NCBI GenBank assembly: GCA_023389005.1
Contig: JAEWFE010000343.1
Coordinates: 1 to 7,164, forward strand
Source of the DNA: Bacillota bacterium
GTDB taxonomy: Bacteria > Bacillota > Bacilli > Lactobacillales > Enterococcaceae
Reading direction: 5' to 3'
Length of the DNA stretch: 7,164 nucleotides
This document shows positions 1-5,472 of this stretch, piece after piece (position 1 is the first letter of the stretch; every line of letters starts with the position of its first letter). The notes below the pieces were generated by a model. It was given only the letters and a program-made list of their open reading frames with translations. It ran no database searches and was not told where the DNA came from. The translations under genes were made by a program, and so were the position numbers.

Positions 1-460
1 TGTCTGGGCTTTAGGTGATGTTAGAGGAGACTTACAATTTACTTATATCTCATTGGATGATTTCCGGATTGTTTATGATCAACTATTCCAAGATAAGTAT
101 CGCTCAGTCAATAATCGTCCTAATGTGCCATATACTATGTTTATCCAACCAGCTTTTTCTCATGTAGGATTACATGAAAAAGAAGCTCAAGCAAAGAAAC
201 TGAAGTATCGTAAGTTCACACATCTTAATAGTAATGTACCAAAGGCAAATATTTTAGAAAACCCAGTAGGAATGTGGCAAATTCTTGTAGATGAAGAAAC
301 AGATCAAGTACTTGGTGCGACTATTTTTGGTGAAGAATCTTATGAAGTCATTAATTTGCTTACCTTAGCAATGAATGCTCGTGTTCCATATCAATTATTA
401 CGTGATCAAATTTACACGCACCCAACAATGACTGAAGCATTAAATGATGTTTTAAAATAA
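1..460 (+). CDS. rclA: RclA-like FAD/NAD(P)-dependent disulfide oxidoreductase, C-terminal part (5' end outside window)
   Basis: The frame is open from the left edge (first full codon at position 2) to TAA at 458-460, giving 152 residues of a partial gene. It starts with VWALGDV, the GD-containing FAD-binding motif near the end of the nucleotide-binding part of pyridine nucleotide-disulfide oxidoreductases. The dimerisation domain follows and ends in THPTMTEALND, which carries the family's catalytic His (codon 419-421). From memory, the stretches FTYISLDDFRIV and LRDQIYTHPTMTEALND match E. coli RclA (FTYISLDDYRIV, LRDQIFTHPSMSESLND) better than glutathione reductase, lipoamide dehydrogenase or mercuric reductase. 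Known RclA-type enzymes protect against reactive chlorine species, and streptococcal relatives reduce hypothiocyanous acid. The redox-active CxxxxC lies upstream of the window and cannot be checked. The gene converges on the HxlR regulator and shares its terminator. The disulfide reductase family is near certain; the RclA subfamily is a recognised but unaligned match. Confidence 0.8.
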   Translation, partial: VWALGDVRGDLQFTYISLDDFRIVYDQLFQDKYRSVNNRPNVPYTMFIQPAFSHVGLHEKEAQAKKLKYRKFTHLNSNVPKANILENPVGMWQILVDEETDQVLGATIFGEESYEVINLLTLAMNARVPYQLLRDQIYTHPTMTEALNDVLK

Positions 461-477
461 ATTTATAGACAATAAAG

Positions 478-524
478 AGCGAATAGAAATTACTAACAAA
501 GAGTAGTTTTCTATTCGCTTTTTT
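478..524. terminator. Bidirectional intrinsic terminator between the convergent rclA-like and hxlR genes
   Basis: There is a perfect 12-bp inverted repeat, AGCGAATAGAAA (478-489) and TTTCTATTCGCT (508-519), with an 18-nt loop. On the plus strand it runs into six T (519-524). On the minus strand it is followed by CTTTATT, a weaker U-tract. The hxlR stop codon (523-525) lies inside the plus-strand T-tract, so one hairpin serves both genes. Confidence 0.9.
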
Positions 525-861
525 AATGGCAAATGAGATTGCTTTGTCCCCAGTTTTTCATTTGTTTGACTATTTGAAAGAGTTCACGTCCCTTAGTTGT
601 GAGTTGATAGGTAGACTCGACGCTATTATGAATGGTTATTTTTTCATTTTTGACTATTTCGTTGGCAATAAGTAGGTCAAGTTGCTGTTTAATCATTTTT
701 GGTGTACTGCCATCAAGTTGACGTACTAATTCTAAAAAGCGTGTGTCTTGAATGGCTAGCGTTTCAATAATTTGTGGTACCCATTTTCTTCCTAGTAGAT
801 TTGCTAAAGCTTCAGCCGGACAAGTGTAAATCTCTTCTGATGTGAATTGAAAATCGTTCAT
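523..861 (-). CDS. HxlR/DUF24-family winged-helix regulator, probable thiol redox sensor
   Basis: This 112-residue protein has the usual length and layout of the HxlR (DUF24, MarR-related) family. It shows CPAEALANLLGRKW at 14-27, RFLELVRQLDGSTPKMIKQQLDLL at 41-64 as helix-turn-helix region, a wing ending VESTYQLTTKG (81-91), and the C-terminal helix with WGQ (104-106). Members bind operators as dimers and regulate oxidoreductase genes nearby. Cys14 followed by Pro matches the N-terminal cysteine used for redox or electrophile sensing in HypR, YodB and CatR. A second cysteine is the penultimate residue (Cys111). The start is supported by GAGGAG (868-873, minus strand) six bases upstream of ATG. 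The neighbouring RclA-like reductase is a plausible target, but that gene's promoter is outside the window. The wing carries ESTYQLT where VEYSLT is common. Family is confident; redox sensing and target are inference. Confidence 0.9.
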   Translation of the reverse strand: MNDFQFTSEEIYTCPAEALANLLGRKWVPQIIETLAIQDTRFLELVRQLDGSTPKMIKQQLDLLIANEIVKNEKITIHNSVESTYQLTTKGRELFQIVKQMKNWGQSNLICH

Positions 862-891
862 TAGTTTCTCCTCTTGCTAACTATTTTCTTC

Positions 892-906
892 ATTATACAA
901 AAGGTA
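892..906 (-). promoter_or_regulatory. Candidate hxlR promoter -10 with overlapping TAC-N5-GTA operator-like repeat
   Basis: On the minus strand a perfect TATAAT (892-897) lies about 30 bp upstream of the hxlR start codon, so the leader would be short. No good -35 is visible at 16-18 bp. Overlapping the -10 is the small inverted repeat TACCTTTTGTA (896-906 as TAC-N5-GTA). A weak promoter with an operator on its -10 would suit autorepression, which is common in this family, but the repeat is short and could be chance. Confidence 0.5.
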
Positions 907-950
907 CTAAATGAAAGCTAGTTATTCGGAATGAAATATTTATGCAAAAA

Positions 951-968
951 TATGAATTTTTATTGAAA
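951..968 (+). promoter_or_regulatory. ARG box (ArgR/AhrC operator) upstream of argF
   Basis: TATGAATTTTTATTGAAA fits the 18-bp ARG box pattern WNTGAATWWWWATTCANW at every defined position but one (G at position 15 instead of C). It covers the predicted -35 hexamer, so bound arginine repressor would block RNA polymerase. A second half-site, TGAAT, lies at 977-981, and a degenerate TGAA...TGCA element at 932-946. ArgR-type hexamers commonly use adjacent boxes, so these may contribute. Confidence 0.75.
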
Positions 969-992
969 AAATATCGTGAATATGTGTATAAT
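963..992 (+). promoter_or_regulatory. argF promoter
   Basis: The elements are TTGAAA (963-968), an 18-bp spacer and a perfect TATAAT (987-992). The predicted transcript start near 999 leaves a leader of about 24 nt before the ATG. The -35 is embedded in the ARG box. The only ribosome binding site candidate is AAAAGG (1007-1012), 10 bases from the start codon, which is weak compared with other genes here. Confidence 0.75.
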
Positions 993-1022
993 AACGCATA
1001 AATATTAAAAGGTTGTGGTTAG

Positions 1023-2039
1023 ATGAATTCAGTATTTCAAGGAAAAAGTTTTTTAGCGGAAAAGGATTTTACCAAGCAAGAATTAATGTATTTGATTGAT
1101 TTTGCGATACATTTAAAAGAGTTAAAACAAAAAAATATCCCGCATACTTATTTAGCAGGAAAAAATATCGCTTTATTATTTGAAAAAACTTCGACGCGTA
1201 CTAGAAGTGCTTTTACGGTTGCGGCGAATGATTTGGGAGCACATCCTGAATTTTTAGGTGCCAATGATATTCAATTAGGCAAAAAAGAGTCGGTAATTGA
1301 TACAGCGAAGGTACTCGGTAGTATGTTTGACGGAATTGAATTTCGTGGTTTTGCACAAGAAACGGTTGAAACTTTAGCGCAATATGCAGAGGTGCCTGTT
1401 TGGAATGGGTTAATCGATTTATGGCATCCGACGCAAATGATTGCTGATTTTATGACTATCAAGGAACATTTTGGACACTTAGAAGGCTTGAAATTGGTTT
1501 ATTGTGGGGATGGACGCAATAATGTGGCGAATTCGTTATTAGTGACCAGTGCCTTGTTAGGAGTGAATGTGGCAATTGTTAGTCCGAAAAATTTACTTCC
1601 AAGTCAAGCAATTGTGGATATAGCCCAGCAGTTTGCCCTTGAGTCGGGGAGTCAACTAGAATTGACCGATGAAATTGCCCTAGGTGTCAAAGGCGCTGAT
1701 ATATTATATACCGATGTCTGGGTTTCAATGGGTGAAGAGGCGCAAATAGCTACTCGAATCAAAGAATTATTGCCTTATCAAGTCAATGCCGAATTAGTTG
1801 AATTGACGGACAATAAAGATAATTTGATTTTTTTACATTGTTTACCGGCCTTTAATGATTTACATACCAAAACCGCCCAAGAAGTTTTTGCGCAATTTGG
1901 CATGAAGGAAATGGAAGTGACGGATGAAGTTTTACAAGCATCCTATGCCAAACAGTTTCTGCAAGCTGAAAATCGAATGCACGCGATCAAAGCAATCATG
2001 GCTGCGACTTTAGGCAATTTGTTTATTCCAAAAGTTTGA
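1023..2039 (+). CDS. argF: Ornithine carbamoyltransferase
   Basis: The 338-residue cytosolic enzyme condenses carbamoyl phosphate with ornithine to citrulline (arginine synthesis), or runs in reverse in the arginine deiminase pathway. Visible signatures are the carbamoyl-phosphate loop STRTR (57-61, in FEKTSTRTR), HPTQ (135-138), the ornithine-binding DVWVSMG (231-237) and the catalytic HCLP (272-275). SMG and HCLP mark it as ornithine rather than aspartate carbamoyltransferase. LGAHPEFLG, DIQLGKKES and the C-terminal MHAIKAIMAATLG resemble the ArcB/E. coli ArgF type more than putrescine carbamoyltransferase. One oddity is HCLPAFND, where the family usually has HCLPAFHD (Asn278 for His). The gene stands alone with its own promoter, ARG box and terminator; no arcA, arcC or argG is visible. 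Function is confident; anabolic (argF) versus catabolic (arcB) role is not settled by sequence, and the ARG box would suit either. Confidence 0.95.
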   Translation: MNSVFQGKSFLAEKDFTKQELMYLIDFAIHLKELKQKNIPHTYLAGKNIALLFEKTSTRTRSAFTVAANDLGAHPEFLGANDIQLGKKESVIDTAKVLGSMFDGIEFRGFAQETVETLAQYAEVPVWNGLIDLWHPTQMIADFMTIKEHFGHLEGLKLVYCGDGRNNVANSLLVTSALLGVNVAIVSPKNLLPSQAIVDIAQQFALESGSQLELTDEIALGVKGADILYTDVWVSMGEEAQIATRIKELLPYQVNAELVELTDNKDNLIFLHCLPAFNDLHTKTAQEVFAQFGMKEMEVTDEVLQASYAKQFLQAENRMHAIKAIMAATLGNLFIPKV

Positions 2040-2061
2040 TGCTCGTGTATTTTTTTACATG

Positions 2062-2103
2062 ACTTTCAAACGAAGAAAACAATCGTTTGGAAGTTTATTT
2101 TTT
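2062..2103 (+). terminator. Intrinsic terminator of argF
   Basis: Stem ACTTTCAAACGA (2062-2073) pairs with TCGTTTGGAAGT (2083-2094) over 12 bp with one mismatched or wobble position and a 9-nt loop. A T-rich tract (2094-2103, interrupted by one A) follows. It starts 22 bases after the argF stop and separates argF from the dlt operon. Confidence 0.88.
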
Positions 2104-2143
2104 GTTATCGTTTTTATAAAGATATGTACTAAAACCCCTTTAC

Positions 2144-2222
2144 ATAGTATATAATTATGCTTGTTTTTTATAGTATAAGACTAAAGTCGCATAGTCAGAT
2201 TATTGAAATAGTGTTATACTAT
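2144..2222. repeat. ATAGTATA motif repeated three times upstream of dlt
   Basis: ATAGTATATAA occurs at 2144-2154 and ATAGTATAA at 2170-2178. The exact reverse complement TTATACTAT occurs at 2214-2222. The last two form a perfect 9-bp inverted repeat with a 35-bp interval. Inside it lies a second inverted pair, GACTA (2179-2183) and TAGTC (2192-2196). In such AT-rich DNA part of this could be chance, but the exactness and the overlap with promoter elements suggest binding sites. Confidence 0.45.
2192..2220 (+). promoter_or_regulatory. Candidate dlt promoter with extended -10
   Basis: TAGTCA (2192-2197, 4 of 6 to TTGACA), a 17-bp spacer and TATACT (2215-2220) preceded by TG at 2212-2213 form an extended -10 promoter. 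Transcription would start near 2227 and give a leader of about 120 nt before dltX. Confidence 0.5.
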
Positions 2223-2224
2223 TT
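2206..2224. promoter_or_regulatory. 19-bp near-palindrome over the dlt extended -10 (candidate operator)
   Basis: AAATAGTGTTATACTATTT is symmetric about position 2215 with eight of nine pairs matching; only G2213/T2217 fails. It covers the extended -10 TGTTATACT completely, the position expected for a repressor-type operator. No specific regulator can be named. Confidence 0.45.
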
Positions 2225-2240
2225 AAGGTTAGTAGAAAAG

Positions 2241-2257
2241 TTTAATTTTATTTTAAG
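2241..2257 (+). promoter_or_regulatory. TTTAAT-N5-TTTAAG direct repeat (CiaR-box-like)
   Basis: Two hexamers, 2241-2246 and 2252-2257, lie on the same helix face 11 bp apart. A further TTTAAG is at 2222-2227. The pattern matches the TTTAAG-N5-TTTAAG site of the streptococcal response regulator CiaR, which controls dlt in streptococci. There is no good -10 at the expected distance downstream, and the organism may lack CiaR, so this is tentative. Confidence 0.35.
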
Positions 2258-2292
2258 AAAGAGTGAAAAAGTTAAATTCACTTAACAATTGA

Positions 2293-2321
2293 TTGCTCAT
2301 TACTTAATGGGCAACTATAAT
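2293..2321 (+). promoter_or_regulatory. dltX-proximal promoter-like element containing an inverted repeat
   Basis: TTGCTC (2293-2298), 17 bp and TATAAT (2316-2321) form a promoter-like pair that would start transcripts near 2328, just ahead of the ribosome binding site. The interval contains the inverted repeat TTGCTCATT (2293-2301) and AATGGGCAA (2306-2314), with one G-T pair and a 4-nt centre. As DNA it would be an operator between -35 and -10. As RNA from an upstream promoter it would be a 9-bp hairpin without a T-tract, so not a standard terminator. Confidence 0.45.
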
Positions 2322-2347
2322 TACCCATGATGAAGGAGGCAGTTAAC

Positions 2348-2497
2348 ATGAACTTTTTAAAATCACGACCTCGACTAAGTTATTGGTTATTATTTACAGC
2401 TAAAACCCTCTTTTATTTCGGCATATTGCTTGCATTGATTTATTTGTATCATTACAAGAATATCCAAGGTGGTAGTTTTATTTATAACGAGTTTTAG
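2348..2497 (+). CDS. dltX: DltX, small membrane protein of the D-alanylation machinery
   Basis: The 49-residue ORF begins with ATG eight bases after a strong AAGGAGG (2333-2339) and ends 11 bases before dltA. It has a basic N-terminus (KSRPRLS), one hydrophobic membrane segment at about 13-34, and the tail GGSFIYNEF. The C-terminal FIYNxF motif and the place directly ahead of dltA are diagnostic for DltX (older name: teichoic acid D-Ala incorporation-associated protein). Published work on the family assigns the conserved C-terminal Tyr (Tyr46 here) a role as acyl acceptor that hands D-alanine from DltB towards DltD. Another in-frame ATG at 2327 would add seven residues, but the ribosome binding site would then lie inside the coding region and nothing replaces it, so 2348 is preferred. 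Confidence 0.93.
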   Translation: MNFLKSRPRLSYWLLFTAKTLFYFGILLALIYLYHYKNIQGGSFIYNEF

Positions 2498-2508
2498 GGG
2501 GATGAAGG

Positions 2509-4005
2509 ATGGTTTCTATCATTGAAAGAATTGATCAGTGGGCAGGAGATAGACTTGTCTATATTGACGATCAGTACCAATATACGTATCAAGATTTAAA
2601 AGAAAAATCTGATCATATTGCTTATTATTTAGCAAAACATTTTCCAAATCGTGCACCAGTTGTGGTTTACGGTGGTTTACAATTTGAAATGCTGGCCTTT
2701 TTCTTAGGCGCAGTCAAATCAGGTCATGCTTATATTCCAATTGAAAGTCATACGCCGAGTGAACGTATTCGCTTAATTTTACAAACGGCCAAACCAGCTT
2801 GTATTTTAGCAGTGGATGATTTTGATTCAAGTATTGCACCAAATATGCAAGTACTAAGTTTTAATGAAGTACTTCAGCAACCAATCGATAAGTCATTGGT
2901 GTTAGAACCAGTAACCAAAGATGAAAACTTCTATATTATTTTTACTTCGGGAACAACAGGTGTGCCAAAGGGTGTACAGATTTCTCATGATAATTTAGTG
3001 AGTTTTGTCGATTGGGAGTTAAAGGATTTCCAATTACCAAACAAGCCAAAATTCTTATCCCAAGCACCTTATTCTTTTGATTTGTCGGTGATGAGTATTT
3101 ATCCAGCTTTATGTGCCGGTGGTTCATTGATGCCGCTAGCCAAAGAAATAGTAGATGACTTTAAAGTATTATTTGCTCATTTACCAAAATTAGGCATCAA
3201 TGTTTGGGTATCAACGCCATCTTTTGTGGATATTTGTTTAATGGCCCCTGAATTTGACGGTCAGCATTTGCAAGAATTGACCCATTTTTTATTCTGTGGG
3301 GAAGAGTTAACGAAACAAACGGCCCAAAAATTATTGGATCGTTTCCCAAATGCAAAAGTCTTTAATACTTATGGACCAACGGAAGCAACGGTTGCTATTT
3401 CACAGATTCAAATTACGCAAGACATTATTGACCATAGCGCTCGTTTGCCGATTGGATATGTCAAAGAAGATTGCCAAGTGGTGATTATAGATGAAGGCAA
3501 GGAGCAAGCAGTAAATGAAGTCGGCGAAATTGTGATTGTAGGGCCAAGTGTTTCAAAAGGATATATGAACAATCCTGAAAAGACCAAAGAAGCCTTTATT
3601 ACGTATCAAGGACAGCCTGCTTATAAGACCGGAGATGCGGGTAGTTTAGATGAAAATGGCTTACTTCATTATAATGGACGGATTGATTTCCAAGTGAAGT
3701 TACATGGTTTTCGAATGGAGCTAGAAGATATCGACCATCACTTAATGAAAGTTTCCTATGTGGATAAAGCAACGGTGGTACCGAAATATAAAGATCATAA
3801 AGTGCAACAGTTAGTCGCTTTTGTGGTGGCGAAAGAAAATAAGTTTGCTAAAGAATTTGAACTTACAAAGGCAATAAAGGCTGAATTAGCGCAAACTGTA
3901 ATGGATTATATGATTCCGCAGCGTTTTGTCTATGTGAAAGAATTGCCACGGACCGCCAATGGCAAGATTGATCGCAAAGGTTTAATGAATGAGGTGAATA
4001 CATAA
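2509..4005 (+). CDS. dltA: D-alanine--D-alanyl carrier protein ligase DltA
   Basis: The 498-residue cytosolic adenylating enzyme activates D-alanine with ATP and loads it on the phosphopantetheine arm of DltC. Adenylation-domain core motifs appear in order: TSGTTGVPKG (146-155, P-loop), NTYGPTE (286-292), YKTGD (372-376), GRIDFQVKLHG (390-400, hinge) and PRTANGKIDR (480-489) with catalytic Lys486 near the C-terminus. FLFCGEEL (260-267) carries Cys263, matching the cysteine that shapes the small D-Ala pocket in known DltA structures. Length is normal (about 500 residues), with no signal peptide. AGGGGG (2496-2501) sits seven bases before the ATG and overlaps the dltX stop codon, suggesting coupled translation. 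The stop codon is followed by dltB after one base. No anomalies seen. Confidence 0.98.
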   Translation: MVSIIERIDQWAGDRLVYIDDQYQYTYQDLKEKSDHIAYYLAKHFPNRAPVVVYGGLQFEMLAFFLGAVKSGHAYIPIESHTPSERIRLILQTAKPACILAVDDFDSSIAPNMQVLSFNEVLQQPIDKSLVLEPVTKDENFYIIFTSGTTGVPKGVQISHDNLVSFVDWELKDFQLPNKPKFLSQAPYSFDLSVMSIYPALCAGGSLMPLAKEIVDDFKVLFAHLPKLGINVWVSTPSFVDICLMAPEFDGQHLQELTHFLFCGEELTKQTAQKLLDRFPNAKVFNTYGPTEATVAISQIQITQDIIDHSARLPIGYVKEDCQVVIIDEGKEQAVNEVGEIVIVGPSVSKGYMNNPEKTKEAFITYQGQPAYKTGDAGSLDENGLLHYNGRIDFQVKLHGFRMELEDIDHHLMKVSYVDKATVVPKYKDHKVQQLVAFVVAKENKFAKEFELTKAIKAELAQTVMDYMIPQRFVYVKELPRTANGKIDRKGLMNEVNT

Positions 4006-4006
4006 G

Positions 4007-5212
4007 ATGAATTTTCCTCACATGATTCCTTATGCCAATCCTACTTATTTCGGTTATGTCTTTTTACTGATTTTACCGATTGTCTTTGGTTTATTGAAAT
4101 ATCAACGCCGTTTTTTAACTTATGAAGCACTGATTACCTTATTTTTCTTATTTGTAAGCTTTGGTGGTAGTGATTATAAGCAAGGTCTAGCGTTGATTGG
4201 CTATGTTGTATTCCAAACGATTTTGGTCTGGGGCTATTTTAAAATACGGCAAAAAAATAATTCGACGCCAGTGTTTTACTTGGCGGTCATTTTAGCAATT
4301 TTGCCGCTGACATTAAGTAAACTAACCCCGTTTTTTGAGCAAGGCAAGGCTTCAATGTTTGGCTTTTTAGGGATTAGTTATCTTACCTTTAAGTCGGTAC
4401 AGATGGTCATGGAAATTCGTGATGGGATGATTAAGGAATATCATCCAGTAAGCTATATTCGCTTTTTACTATTCTTCCCGACGATTTCTTCGGGACCTAT
4501 TGATCGTTATCGCCGCTTTGAAAAAGATGTAAAGGCTAGTCTAAGTGCTGAACAATACTTAGAAATGATTGCCCAAGGTGTTACGCGAATCTTTTTAGGC
4601 TTTTTGTATAAATTTATTATTGGCTATTATTTAGGAAGTTTATTATTACCATTAGTAGAGCGTTTAGCCTTAAGCTATCACGGTGTTTCGCTACCATTAG
4701 TTGGTGTGATGTACGTATATAGCTTATATCTTTTCTTTGACTTTGCCGGTTATAGTTTATTTGCAGTAGGGGTAAGTAATTTGATGGGCTATGACACACC
4801 GATGAACTTTAATAAGCCATTTTTATCTTGGAATATTAAAGAGTTCTGGAATCGTTGGCATATGAGCTTATCTTTCTGGTTTAGAGATTATGTTTATATG
4901 CGCTTGATGTTTACCTTAGTGAAGAAAAAAGTCTTTAAGAGTCGCATAGTTGCTAGTAATGTTGGGTACTTTGCGTTATTCTTATTGATGGGGATTTGGC
5001 ATGGCTTAACTTGGTATTATATTGTCTATGGTTTATATCATGCGACTTTAATTTGCTTAACTGATGCCTATCTACGCTTTAAGAAAAAACATAAAGATAA
5101 ATTGCCATCTAATAAATTTACGCATGCTTTAGCGGTTGTCGCAACTTTCCATGCAGTGGCATTTAGCTTTTTAATTTTCTCAGGATTTTTAGATCAACTA
5201 TTTTTTAAATAA
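4007..5212 (+). CDS. dltB: DltB, MBOAT-family D-alanyl transfer membrane protein
   Basis: The 401-residue polytopic membrane protein belongs to the membrane-bound O-acyltransferase family. Hydrophobic segments run along nearly the whole length, starting at about residues 15-31. Conserved sites include FPTISSGPIDRY (157-168), the FNKPFLSWNIKEFWNRWHMSLS region (268-289) with His285, and GIWHGLTW (329-336) with the catalytic-type His332. These correspond to His289 and His336 of Streptococcus thermophilus DltB, where the funnel receives DltC. Role: passes D-alanine from cytosolic DltC through the membrane, acting with DltX and DltD. It starts one base after the dltA stop, with GAGGTG (3991-3996) inside the dltA end as ribosome binding site 10 bases ahead, so translation is likely coupled. 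Length is normal; no odd residues noticed. Confidence 0.97.
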   Translation: MNFPHMIPYANPTYFGYVFLLILPIVFGLLKYQRRFLTYEALITLFFLFVSFGGSDYKQGLALIGYVVFQTILVWGYFKIRQKNNSTPVFYLAVILAILPLTLSKLTPFFEQGKASMFGFLGISYLTFKSVQMVMEIRDGMIKEYHPVSYIRFLLFFPTISSGPIDRYRRFEKDVKASLSAEQYLEMIAQGVTRIFLGFLYKFIIGYYLGSLLLPLVERLALSYHGVSLPLVGVMYVYSLYLFFDFAGYSLFAVGVSNLMGYDTPMNFNKPFLSWNIKEFWNRWHMSLSFWFRDYVYMRLMFTLVKKKVFKSRIVASNVGYFALFLLMGIWHGLTWYYIVYGLYHATLICLTDAYLRFKKKHKDKLPSNKFTHALAVVATFHAVAFSFLIFSGFLDQLFFK

Positions 5213-5234
5213 TAAATGAATGGAGTTTTTGAAA

Positions 5235-5468
5235 ATGCAAGAAACAGTATTATCAATTTTAGAAGATTTAACAGGAACAAGTGAAGTACGTGAAAATTTA
5301 GATGTGGAATTATTTGATGAAGGATTATTAGATTCTATGGGCACTGTTCAATTATTGGTTGAATTAGATGGACAATTAGGTGTGAATATTCCTGTTTCTG
5401 AATTCGAACGTGACGAATGGAGTACCCCAAATAAAATTATTGCTAAAGTAGCAGAATTACAAGGTTAA
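5235..5468 (+). CDS. dltC: D-alanyl carrier protein DltC
   Basis: The 77-residue acidic acyl carrier protein (Asp/Glu-rich, four-helix type) has the phosphopantetheine attachment motif LLDSMG, with Ser34 as modified residue. The motifs FDEGLLDSMGTVQLL and DEWSTPNKI are typical of DltC and separate it from fatty-acid ACP. It carries D-alanine as a thioester from DltA to DltB. I chose the ATG at 5235 because GGAG (5222-5225) lies nine bases ahead and the protein then begins MQETVLSILE at the usual family length of about 78. An in-frame ATG at 5220 would add five residues but has only AT-rich sequence in front, and the GGAG would fall inside the gene. The gap after dltB is 22 bp. Confidence 0.96.
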   Translation: MQETVLSILEDLTGTSEVRENLDVELFDEGLLDSMGTVQLLVELDGQLGVNIPVSEFERDEWSTPNKIIAKVAELQG

Positions 5469-5472
5469 GTTG

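Larger units (their letters stand above)
2104..2347 (+). promoter_or_regulatory. dlt operon upstream regulatory region
   Basis: This 244-bp stretch between the argF terminator and dltX is very AT-rich and has no convincing gene. It contains three promoter-like elements: TATAAT at 2150-2155 with a poor -35; an extended -10 TGTTATACT at 2212-2220; and TTGCTC-17 bp-TATAAT at 2293-2321. It also holds several repeats, listed separately. Transcription of dlt is known in many Firmicutes to respond to two-component systems sensing cations or antimicrobial peptides, so several overlapping controls are plausible. Which promoter is used cannot be told from sequence. Confidence 0.7.

Noticed and set aside
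1271..1462. Minus-strand open frame inside argF, and similar ones inside dltA (2942-3127) and dltB (4617-4799)
   Set aside because: They lie opposite strongly supported genes, encode no recognisable protein, and are expected by-products of the coding strand.
1023..2039. Putrescine or aspartate carbamoyltransferase instead of ornithine carbamoyltransferase
   Set aside because: FEKTSTRTR, DVWVSMG and HCLPAF together fit ornithine carbamoyltransferase, and the N-terminal half resembles ArcB/ArgF rather than the putrescine enzyme.
2059..2154. A possible 31-codon ORF beginning MTFKRRKQS between argF and dlt, basic then hydrophobic like a small membrane peptide
   Set aside because: There is no ribosome binding site before it, and its first half is the argF terminator hairpin. 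Chance is more likely.
2149..2155. TATAAT at 2150-2155 as the main dlt promoter
   Set aside because: The -10 is perfect, but the hexamers at 16-18 bp upstream (around TACTAA) do not resemble a -35. Kept only as a possibility within the regulatory region.
2327..2347. In-frame upstream ATG codons that would extend dltX by seven residues
   Set aside because: The AAGGAGG would be inside the coding region and no other ribosome binding site precedes 2327.
5220..5234. Longer dltC start at 5220
   Set aside because: No ribosome binding site upstream. The GGAG at 5222-5225 fits the 5235 start, which also gives the usual DltC length.
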